From Pseudomonadota bacterium (lineage in GTDB: Bacteria; Pseudomonadota; Alphaproteobacteria; Rhizobiales; Rhizobiaceae), in assembly GCA_023387775.1 (NCBI GenBank), contig JAEWHN010000412.1:1-11560 (forward strand): 11,560 nucleotides of DNA. The letters run 5' to 3'. Positions 5,993 to 11,560 of the stretch are shown one piece after another. The stretch's first letter is position 1. Each line of letters starts with the position of its first letter. A model generated the notes under the pieces. That model worked only from the letters and a program-made list of their open reading frames with translations, searched no databases and was not told the origin of the DNA. Position numbers and translations under genes: made by a program.

Positions 5993-6961
5993 ATGCAGAT
6001 GATTTCGGCCGCCGAGGTCGATAAAGCCCTGACCTTTCCGGGCCTTGTCGATACGTTGAGACAGGCCTTTCGCGAAGGCGCCATCCAGCCGGTTCGACAT
6101 CACCACACAGTCGAGCGGCCGACAGGGGCAGCCGCCACGCTTCTGCTGATGCCCGCCTGGAGCGATTTCAATGCCGGCGTCAGCGGCAACGGCCATATCG
6201 GCGTGAAGATCGTGACGGTTTCGCCCGACAACAACGCGGTCGGAAAGCCTGCGGTAATGGGGCTCTACCTGCTGCTCGACGGCACCACGGGCGAACCGCA
6301 GGCGCTGATCGACGGGCAGCGCATCACGCAATGGCGCACGGCCTGCGCCTCCGCACTGGCCGCCAGCTATCTCGCACGGGAGGACGCTTCGCGGCTGCTG
6401 ATCGTAGGTGCGGGCGCGCTGGCACCGTTCCTGGCCCAGGCACATGCGGCGGTGCGGCCGATCAAGCAGGTCAGGATCTGGAACCGCACCCACGCCAACG
6501 CGGACGCCGTCGCCTCCGAGTTGCGCGCGAAGGGCTTCGACGCCGCCGCGGTGAAGGATCTCGACGCCGCAGTCGCGGAAGCCGACATCGTCTCCTGCGC
6601 CACTATCTCGACCACGCCACTGATCAAGGGCGCGCTGCTCAAGCCCGGCACGCATCTCGACCTGGTCGGCGCCTTCACGCCCGAAATGCGCGAAAGCGAC
6701 GACGACGCGATCCGCCGCGCCCGCGTCTATGTCGATACCCGCGCCGGCGCGACCAAGGAGGCGGGCGACATCGTACAGCCGCTGGCTTCTGGCGTGCTCA
6801 AGCCCGAGGAGATCGTGGCCGATCTGCACGAACTGGCTCGCGGCCAGAAGCACGGTCGCCAGAGCGCAGACGAAATCACGCTGTTCAAGTCGGTAGGTGC
6901 GGCGCTGGAGGACCTTGCCGCCGGCATCGCGGTTTACGAAAGCCGGCCGAAGTCGAGCTAG
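5993..6961 (+). CDS. Ornithine cyclodeaminase / mu-crystallin family; likely ketimine (pyrroline-2-carboxylate) reductase
   Basis: This 322-residue NAD(P)-dependent enzyme belongs to the OCD/mu-crystallin family. It shows substrate-binding Lys72 (GHIGVKIVTV), Arg115 (QWRTACASALAA), a Rossmann glycine loop GAGALA at 139-144, and the ATISTTPLI segment (204-211). Where ornithine cyclodeaminases carry the catalytic Asp in a GGDCPGK-like motif, this protein reads LVGAFTPEM (224-232), with Phe228 at the aligned place. In family knowledge, loss of that Asp with a GxFTP motif fits imine reductases such as delta1-pyrroline-2-carboxylate reductase of hydroxyproline catabolism better than cyclodeaminases. 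That is my inference. GAGG lies seven bases before the ATG at 5993; upstream in-frame codons overlap lapA and are unlikely. It follows lapA by 43 bp. No other proline or hydroxyproline gene is visible. Confidence 0.88.
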   Translation: MQMISAAEVDKALTFPGLVDTLRQAFREGAIQPVRHHHTVERPTGAAATLLLMPAWSDFNAGVSGNGHIGVKIVTVSPDNNAVGKPAVMGLYLLLDGTTGEPQALIDGQRITQWRTACASALAASYLAREDASRLLIVGAGALAPFLAQAHAAVRPIKQVRIWNRTHANADAVASELRAKGFDAAAVKDLDAAVAEADIVSCATISTTPLIKGALLKPGTHLDLVGAFTPEMRESDDDAIRRARVYVDTRAGATKEAGDIVQPLASGVLKPEEIVADLHELARGQKHGRQSADEITLFKSVGAALEDLAAGIAVYESRPKSS

Positions 6962-6992
6962 TCGCCACGCCTCGCGGTCATGAGGTAACGTG

Positions 6993-7493
6993 ATGCGAAT
7001 ACCTCCTGCCACTTTCTATCTTTCGCTGCTTGCGGCGGTCGTCGCCGCGCTCAGCCTCGGCCCCTCCTTCGCCCACGTGCTGGAAGCGGAGTCGCGGCTG
7101 ATGGCCTGGTCTGCCGAACTGTGGCGCGAAACCACGGTCTTCAACCGCCAGTTCTGGCTCTTCGCCGCGGTGGGCGCGCCGCTGGACCTCGCTGCCATCC
7201 TCCTGCCGGCGTGTCTGGCCCTTCTTCTCCGAGGGGACCGGCCTGCCTCACGATTTGCAGCGTCGGCTGCGGTGCTCTATGCCCTTGCGCTTGGCGCGTG
7301 GTTCGCTCTGGTCGCGCCCGCCAATGCCGAACTCGCCACATGGACGAGAGAGGCCGCCCTGCCCGAGAATTTCGATGCTGTTCGCCTGCGCTGGGAAACC
7401 GGGCATATGGTTGTGGCCGCGTTCAAGCTTGCCGGCTTCGTCGCGCTCATGGTCGCGCTTCTGTCCATCGCACGGCATCCACGCGCGGCTTGA
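6993..7493 (+). CDS. DUF1772-like four-helix membrane protein (tentative)
   Basis: The 166-residue product is very hydrophobic, with four predicted transmembrane segments at about 8-25, 55-79, 88-109 and 139-160. Features resembling DUF1772 (anthrone-oxygenase-like membrane proteins) are GPSFAHVLE in helix 1, PANAELATW after helix 3, and RLRWETGH before helix 4. No biochemical role can be given. A GTG at 6990 and the ATG at 6993 are adjacent possible starts; GAGG lies seven bases before the ATG, so I prefer it. It begins 31 bp after the cyclodeaminase-family gene and is probably co-transcribed with it. A 66-bp gap with a hairpin follows. Family assignment is by pattern recall and is moderately sure; that it is a real membrane-protein gene is quite sure. 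Confidence 0.75.
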   Translation: MRIPPATFYLSLLAAVVAALSLGPSFAHVLEAESRLMAWSAELWRETTVFNRQFWLFAAVGAPLDLAAILLPACLALLLRGDRPASRFAASAAVLYALALGAWFALVAPANAELATWTREAALPENFDAVRLRWETGHMVVAAFKLAGFVALMVALLSIARHPRAA

Positions 7494-7526
7494 GGGCCGC
7501 AGTTTTGTTGCGCCGCGGGGTGGGCT

Positions 7527-7546
7527 GTGGCAGAAGCGGCTGCCAT
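7527..7546 (+). repeat. Hairpin in the leader of the methyltransferase trio
   Basis: TGGCAG-AAGCGG-CTGCCA is a perfect six-base-pair dyad (extendable by a G-T pair), ending five bases before the GGAG ribosome binding site (7551-7554) of the gene at 7560. There is no T-run. It may be a processing or regulatory hairpin, or chance. Confidence 0.35.
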
Positions 7547-7559
7547 ATCTGGAGTGTGA

Positions 7560-8633
7560 ATGAAACCCTCGCGTGACAAACGCCGCGACAAGCGCCAGCA
7601 GCCCGATCGCACGCCGCAGCCGCCAGTGCGCGGTGAACGATCTACCGCGCCTCGCCGCGCCCCCGAAAAACCCGAACCACAGGCCGCGCCGGAACCGACA
7701 GCTCCTACCCGCAAGCTCGCGCGCCGCGAAGGCGCCCTGCCCGCCGAACGGCTGCCGGTGATCCTCGAAGTCGCGCCGAACGACGACTACGCCCTGCTCG
7801 ACAGCGGCGCCGGCGAGAAGCTGGAACAATATGGCCCCTACCGCATCGTGCGCCCCGAGGGCCAGGCGATCTGGCAGCGCGCGCTGCCGGCCAGGGAGTG
7901 GAACAATGTCGACGCCGTCTTCACCGGCGACACCGACGAGGAAGGCATGGGCCGCTGGCGCTTCCCCAAGACGCCGCTCGGTGAAACCTGGCCGATGCGC
8001 CATGACGGCATCGACTATCTCGGCCGCTTCACCTCCTTCCGCCATGTCGGCGTGTTTCCCGAACAGGCTTCGCACTGGGACCACATGGCCGGGCTTATCC
8101 GCGACGCCAAACGCCCGGTGAAGGTGCTGAACCTGTTCGGCTATACCGGCCTCGCCTCGCTTGTGGCCGCCCGCGCCGGCGCGGAGGTCACCCATGTCGA
8201 CGCTTCCAAGAAGGCCATCGGTTGGGCGCGCGAGAACCAGCTCATGGCAGGCCTCGGCGACAAGCCGATCCGCTGGATCTGCGAGGACGCGATGAAGTTT
8301 GCCGAGCGCGAGGAGCGGCGCGGCAACGCCTATGACATCATCCTGTTCGACCCGCCGGCCTATGGGCGCGGGCCGAAGGGCGAGGTGTGGCAGCTGTTCG
8401 AGGACCTGCCGGCGCTGACCGACATCTGCCGCTCGATCCTGACGCCGAAGCCGCTCGCCGTGGTGCTGACGGCCTATTCCATCCGCTCCTCCTTCTTCGC
8501 CATCCATGCGCTGATGCGCGACACCTTCGCCGGCATGGGTGGGGTGGTGGAATCGGGCGAGCTCATCATCCGCGAAAAGTCTGCCGGCCGGGCGCTTTCC
8601 ACATCCCTCTTCTCACGGTGGCTGGCAAAATGA
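7560..8633 (+). CDS. Class I SAM-dependent methyltransferase, RlmI/COG1092-like
   Basis: A 357-residue Rossmann-fold methyltransferase. The first 60 or so residues are basic and Pro/Ala-rich, probably disordered. The catalytic half has motif I VLNLFGYTG (189-197), motif II acidic residue Asp214 in THVDASKKAI, and motif IV ILFDPPAYGRG (261-271). The DPPAYG motif and overall layout resemble the RlmI/RlmK group, which makes m5C in 23S rRNA. A PUA domain is not obvious, so substrate and position cannot be stated. I see no C-terminal catalytic Cys motif of the classic m5C type. GGAG lies five bases ahead of the ATG. Its stop overlaps the start of the next methyltransferase gene (ATGA), pointing to coupled translation of two RNA-modifying enzymes. 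Confidence 0.85.
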   Translation: MKPSRDKRRDKRQQPDRTPQPPVRGERSTAPRRAPEKPEPQAAPEPTAPTRKLARREGALPAERLPVILEVAPNDDYALLDSGAGEKLEQYGPYRIVRPEGQAIWQRALPAREWNNVDAVFTGDTDEEGMGRWRFPKTPLGETWPMRHDGIDYLGRFTSFRHVGVFPEQASHWDHMAGLIRDAKRPVKVLNLFGYTGLASLVAARAGAEVTHVDASKKAIGWARENQLMAGLGDKPIRWICEDAMKFAEREERRGNAYDIILFDPPAYGRGPKGEVWQLFEDLPALTDICRSILTPKPLAVVLTAYSIRSSFFAIHALMRDTFAGMGGVVESGELIIREKSAGRALSTSLFSRWLAK

Positions 8634-9478
8634 GCGAGCAACGCGCGCCCGGACGGGTCAAGGAAGTCACCAGCCTGGCCAATCCGCTGGTCAAGGACAT
8701 CAAGGCGCTGGCGTTGAAGAAATTCCGCGACCAGCAGAACGCCTTCATGGCCGAGGGGCTCAAGCTGGTCATCGACGCCCTCGATCTCGGCTGGTCGATC
8801 AAGACGCTGATCTTCGCCAAGGCAGGGCTCGGCAACCCGACCATCGAGAAGGTCGCGGCGCGCACGGTTGCCGCCGGCGGCACGGTGCTGGAAGTCTCCA
8901 AAAAGGTGCTGACGTCGATCACAAGGCGCGACAACCCGCAAATGGTGGTGGGCGTGTTCGCGCAGCGCTACCTGCCGCTCAAGGACATCCGCCCGAAGGG
9001 TGGCGACGTGTGGGTGGCGCTCGACCGCGTGCGCGACCCCGGCAATCTCGGCACCGTCATCCGCACCGTGGATGCAGTGGGCGCCAAGGGCGTGATTCTC
9101 GTGGGCGAAACCACTGATCCCTTCTCGCTGGAAACGGTGCGCGCCACCATGGGCTCGATCTTCGCCGTCCCGGTGGCGAAGGCTACGGCCGAGGCGTTCC
9201 TGGCCTGGCGCAAGAATTTTCCCGGCCTCGTCGTCGGCACGCATCTGAAAGGTGCCGTGGACTACCGCTCGGTCGATTTCTCGGGAAAGCCGGTCGTGTT
9301 GATGATGGGCAACGAGCAGCAGGGCTTGCCAGATACGCTGGCCGAAAGCTGCGACCGGCTGCTGCGCATTCCGCAGGCCGGCCGCGCCGACTCGCTCAAC
9401 CTGGCGGTGGCCACCGGCGTCATGCTCTATGAGATCCGGCGCGGCGCGCTGAAGCTTGAAGCGGGAGGCGGCGCGTGA
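8630..9478 (+). CDS. SpoU/TrmH-family RNA 2'-O-methyltransferase
   Basis: SPOUT-class enzyme predicted to methylate a ribose 2'-OH in tRNA or rRNA using SAM bound in a trefoil knot. The 282-residue protein has an N-terminal substrate-binding domain (1-110: SLANPLVKDIKALALKKFR, typical of SpoU substrate-binding domains). The three SpoU motifs follow: DPGNLGTVIR (136-145, with Asn139 and Arg145), LMMGNEQQGLP (224-234), and RIPQAGRADSLNLAVATG (246-263). The target (for example 23S rRNA as in RlmB) cannot be decided from sequence. It starts in a 4-nt ATGA overlap with the upstream methyltransferase and ends in a GTGA overlap with lspA. It therefore sits in a three-gene translationally coupled unit. 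The start is well supported by the overlap; there is only a weak GGTGG upstream. Confidence 0.93.
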   Translation: MSEQRAPGRVKEVTSLANPLVKDIKALALKKFRDQQNAFMAEGLKLVIDALDLGWSIKTLIFAKAGLGNPTIEKVAARTVAAGGTVLEVSKKVLTSITRRDNPQMVVGVFAQRYLPLKDIRPKGGDVWVALDRVRDPGNLGTVIRTVDAVGAKGVILVGETTDPFSLETVRATMGSIFAVPVAKATAEAFLAWRKNFPGLVVGTHLKGAVDYRSVDFSGKPVVLMMGNEQQGLPDTLAESCDRLLRIPQAGRADSLNLAVATGVMLYEIRRGALKLEAGGGA

Positions 9479-9963
9479 TCTGGAGATCGCTGCTACCCTA
9501 CGGGCTGCTTGCCGCTGTCGCCATAGCCATCGACCAGTGGATCAAGCTGCTGGTCGAAACCGAGCTTTTCATGCATGAAAAGGTCGACATCTTGCCGTTT
9601 CTGGCGCTTTACCGCACCTACAACACCGGCGTCGCCTTCTCGATGTTCTCCTCGATCGGCGACAAGGGGCTTATCCTCGTCTCGCTCGCGGTCATCGCCT
9701 TCGTGCTCTATCTGGCGTTTCGCACCGGCCCGGGGCAGGTTCTGTCGCGGGTCGGCTTCGCCCTGATCGTCGGCGGCGCGATCGGCAACCTCATCGACCG
9801 AGCCGTCTACGGCCACGTCATCGACTACATCCTCTTCCACACGCCTGTCTGGTCGTTCGCGATCTTCAATCTGGCCGACGCTTTCATATCTGTCGGCGCC
9901 GGGCTCGTGCTGCTGGAAGAACTGTTCGGCTGGCGGCGCAGCAAGGCGGCTTCGCACGATTGA
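9475..9963 (+). CDS. lspA: Lipoprotein signal peptidase (signal peptidase II)
   Basis: LspA removes signal peptides from lipid-modified prolipoproteins at the inner membrane. It is an aspartyl peptidase and the target of globomycin. The 162-residue protein has four transmembrane helices (about 8-27, 66-83, 92-108 and 129-150). Conserved blocks are ..IDQWIK (19-24), TYNTGVAFS (48-56), GGAIGNLIDR (100-109) with GHVIDYI, and FNLADAFI. The predicted catalytic pair is Asp117 and Asp135. The GTG start overlaps the previous stop (GTGA), and GGGAGG lies six bases upstream. Length and motifs are complete. Fifty-one bases of structured spacer separate it from acuI. Confidence 0.97.
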   Translation: MIWRSLLPYGLLAAVAIAIDQWIKLLVETELFMHEKVDILPFLALYRTYNTGVAFSMFSSIGDKGLILVSLAVIAFVLYLAFRTGPGQVLSRVGFALIVGGAIGNLIDRAVYGHVIDYILFHTPVWSFAIFNLADAFISVGAGLVLLEELFGWRRSKAASHD

Positions 9964-9965
9964 TT

Positions 9966-10025
9966 TTGCGGGGCGCACGTCGCAAAGTCGGTCCAAATCG
10001 ACCAGCGCTGCACGGAGCCCCGCAA
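9966..10025 (+). promoter_or_regulatory. Inverted repeat embracing the acuI leader and start
   Basis: TTGCGGGGC (9966-9974), just after the lspA stop, is the exact reverse complement of GCCCCGCAA (10017-10025). The second arm takes in the last G of the GGAG, the spacer and the A of the acuI ATG. Inside, GGTC and GACC can form a smaller stem. If folded in RNA, the start region would be partly hidden, so acuI translation could be controlled. Confidence 0.4.
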
Positions 10026-11014
10026 TGTCCGACACCTTCAGGGCCATCCTGATCACCCGCGACGAGGCCAAGAACCAGTCGGTGGCCGTGACCGAGATTT
10101 CCGAGGCCGACCTGATGGAAGGCGACGTGACGGTCTCTGTCGAGGCCACCACGGTCAACTACAAGGACGGGCTGGCGATCACCGGCAAGGCTCCCGTGGT
10201 ACGACGCTTCCCCATGATACCCGGCGTCGATTTTGCCGGCACGGTGCTATCCTCCACCAATCCCGACTGGAAAGAGGGCGACAAGGTCATCCTGAATGGC
10301 TGGGGCGTGGGCGAGACCCATTTCGGCGCCTATGCCGCCAGGGCGCGCGTGAAGGGCGACTGGCTGGTTCCCCTGCCGGAAGGCATGAGCGCGGCAACCG
10401 CCATGGCGATCGGCACCGCCGGCTATACGGCGATGCTGTCGGTCATGGCGCTGGAGCGCCACGGCCTGACGCCGGATCGCGGCCCGATGATCGTCACCGG
10501 CGCGGCCGGCGGCGTCGGCTCCGTGGCCGTCGCGCTTCTGTCCAAGCTCGGCTACCATGTCATCGCTTCGACCGGGCGGCCTGCGGAAAGCGGCTACCTG
10601 CATGATCTCGGTGCCGCCGAAATCATTGCCCGCGAAGAGCTTTCCGGCCCGGCCAAGCCGCTCAACAAGGAGCGCTGGGCGGGCGGCATCGATGCCGTCG
10701 GCAGCCACACGCTGGCCAATGTGCTGTCGATGACCTCCTATGGCGGCGCGATTGCAGCCTGCGGGCTGGCCCAGGGCATGGACCTGCCCGGCAGCGTCGC
10801 CCCCTTCATCCTGCGTGGCGTTTCGCTGCTCGGCATTGACTCGGTCATGGCGCCAAGGGAGCTGCGCCTGGAGGCGTGGCAGCGCCTTGCCACCGATCTC
10901 GACCACGCCAAGCTGGAGAGGCTGGCCAAACGCATCGGCTTCGACGACATCATCCAGGCTGCCCACGACATTGTCGACGGCAAGATCAGGGGACGGGTCG
11001 TCGTCGAGATGTAG
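10025..11014 (+). CDS. acuI: YhdH/AcuI-type NADPH quinone oxidoreductase (acrylyl-CoA reductase family)
   Basis: A 329-residue zinc-independent medium-chain dehydrogenase/reductase. Its GroES-like domain contains TTVNYKDGLAITGKAPVVRR (42-61), then FPMIPGVDFAGTV. The nucleotide-binding loop TGAAGGVGSVAV lies at about 158-169, and STGR (182-185) is the usual NADPH-phosphate site. These blocks match the YhdH/YhfP/AcuI subfamily. Characterised AcuI proteins reduce acrylyl-CoA to propionyl-CoA (DMSP and acrylate metabolism, acrylate detoxification), but many genomes carry the gene without a DMSP pathway. The substrate here is therefore inferred. GGAG lies seven bases upstream of the ATG at 10025. 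The bases from 10017 through the A of the ATG form one arm of a perfect 9-bp inverted repeat (see that entry), which could affect translation. Confidence 0.9.
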   Translation: MSDTFRAILITRDEAKNQSVAVTEISEADLMEGDVTVSVEATTVNYKDGLAITGKAPVVRRFPMIPGVDFAGTVLSSTNPDWKEGDKVILNGWGVGETHFGAYAARARVKGDWLVPLPEGMSAATAMAIGTAGYTAMLSVMALERHGLTPDRGPMIVTGAAGGVGSVAVALLSKLGYHVIASTGRPAESGYLHDLGAAEIIAREELSGPAKPLNKERWAGGIDAVGSHTLANVLSMTSYGGAIAACGLAQGMDLPGSVAPFILRGVSLLGIDSVMAPRELRLEAWQRLATDLDHAKLERLAKRIGFDDIIQAAHDIVDGKIRGRVVVEM

Positions 11015-11019
11015 CTGCC

Positions 11020-11050
11020 GGAGCGTTTCCTCCTGACTGGGAAAATGCCC
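11020..11050. repeat. Imperfect palindrome after acuI
   Basis: GGAGCGTTTCC and GGGAAAATGCCC, separated by eight to nine bases, form an imperfect stem (CC/GG and TTT/AAA, a bulged A, then G-T and two GC pairs). It begins six bases after the acuI stop. It resembles degenerate copies of the short palindromic intergenic repeats common in Rhizobiales, or it may simply be the 3' structure of the acuI mRNA. Confidence 0.3.
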
Positions 11051-11114
11051 TAAGCCGCAGAAATTCCGGACTATTCGCCCCACCGATACAATTCGAACTT
11101 TCACTCCAAGGCTT

Positions 11115-11136
11115 CCATAAGGCTTGGCCCTTATGG
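11115..11136. promoter_or_regulatory. Perfect 8-bp inverted repeat before the sensor kinase
   Basis: CCATAAGG, six bases (CTTGGC), then CCTTATGG: a perfect dyad ending seven bases before the kinase ATG at 11144. Its AT-rich arms and 14-bp centre-to-centre spacing suit a dimeric DNA-binding protein. It could equally be an RNA hairpin hiding the translation start, where no ribosome binding site is visible. Confidence 0.4.
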
Positions 11137-11143
11137 TCGCCGC

Positions 11144-11560
11144 ATGGAGACCGATTCCATCGATTTCGAGCTGAACCAAGGCGAAGTGGCCCTGCGCGAG
11201 CAGTTGCCGCGCGGCTTGGCGCGCCGCCAGCTGACGCCGCCGCCGCTCGCTCCCGTCCTGCCGAGGAAGCGCGTGGCGCCCGGCCTTGGCGCCGCCCTCA
11301 TCCTTTCCTCGCTCATCTGTTCGGTCATTGCCTGGCTGACCGACGCTCCCGGCATGGTCAGCCTGGGGCTGTTGGGGTTCAGTACGGCCGGGCTGGCGCT
11401 CACTGCCGCATATTATGCCGGCAAGAGCGCGGCACGCGCCTCCCCCGACGCAATGCAGGAACAGGCCAGGATGGAGGTTCTGGCCGACCGCATGTGGGAA
11501 CTGCAGGAGAACGAGGAGCGCTTCCACGGCCTTATCGATGCGCTTGGCGACCTCGTCATC
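11144..11560 (+). CDS. PAS-domain sensor histidine kinase, 5' part (cut by window end)
   Basis: An open frame runs from the ATG at 11144 to the end of the window (139 residues) with no stop. The N-terminus is acidic then basic (residues 1-45). Two transmembrane segments follow at about 47-65 and 71-91, with almost no periplasmic loop. Next is a charged, coiled-coil-like stretch (about 103-125, MWELQENEERF), and the last residues (FHGLIDALGDLVI) match the start of a PAS domain. This layout is typical of membrane-anchored PAS sensor kinases of Rhizobiales, but kinase motifs lie outside the window, so the call is inferred. There is no good ribosome binding site. A perfect inverted repeat (11115-11136) lies eight bases ahead of the start. 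Confidence 0.7.
   Translation, partial: METDSIDFELNQGEVALREQLPRGLARRQLTPPPLAPVLPRKRVAPGLGAALILSSLICSVIAWLTDAPGMVSLGLLGFSTAGLALTAAYYAGKSAARASPDAMQEQARMEVLADRMWELQENEERFHGLIDALGDLVI

Noticed and set aside
5837..7012. A 391-codon minus-strand frame opposite the cyclodeaminase-family gene
   Set aside because: Antisense shadow rich in Arg, Gly and His; the sense frame carries all family motifs.
7248..8507. A 419-codon minus-strand frame opposite the methyltransferase gene
   Set aside because: It spans a gene boundary on the other strand and has no recognisable domain.
10247..11527. A 426-codon minus-strand frame opposite acuI and the kinase gene
   Set aside because: It covers the acuI-kinase spacer and two genes whose sense frames are convincing.

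Overview
The window looks like core chromosome from a high-GC alphaproteobacterium of the Hyphomicrobiales (Rhizobiales), most like the Mesorhizobium/Aminobacter/Phyllobacteriaceae group. This rests on the linkage lptC-lptA-lptB-rpoN, the divergent sppA-ihfB-lapA block, and the style of the protein sequences. It is inferred from recalled gene order and motifs; no database was searched.

Left part, minus strand (about 1-3967): a leftward run of lptC, lptA and lptB (lipopolysaccharide transport to the outer membrane), tightly overlapping, followed by rpoN (sigma-54). Between lptB and rpoN lie about 160 bp of dense signals: three GC-rich dyads, a sigma-70-type -35 element for rpoN, and a perfect sigma-54 -24/-12 element on the opposite strand, inside the spacer of that rpoN promoter. 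This is the most interesting part of the window and suggests autoregulation and/or a sigma-54-dependent rightward transcript. A second leftward promoter-like sequence follows the rpoN stop and would serve the next gene, which lies outside the window.

Middle (about 3887-4266): a 380-bp divergent intergenic region with a hairpin pair in the lptC leader, one of them terminator-like.

Right part, plus strand (4267-11560): sppA (membrane peptidase), ihfB (integration host factor beta) and lapA (small membrane protein). Next come an ornithine-cyclodeaminase-family reductase-like enzyme and a small four-helix membrane protein. A tightly coupled trio follows: an RlmI-like SAM methyltransferase, a SpoU/TrmH RNA methyltransferase and lspA (lipoprotein signal peptidase), joined by 4-nt start/stop overlaps. 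Last are an acuI/yhdh-type quinone oxidoreductase and the 5' end of a membrane-anchored PAS sensor kinase cut by the window edge.

A common theme is the cell envelope (Lpt, SppA, LapA, LspA) mixed with gene regulation (RpoN, IHF, sensor kinase) and RNA modification. I see no tRNA, rRNA, CRISPR array, insertion sequence, prophage or defence island. I found no wholly new system; the findings concern regulatory DNA and one enzyme with a non-canonical active site.
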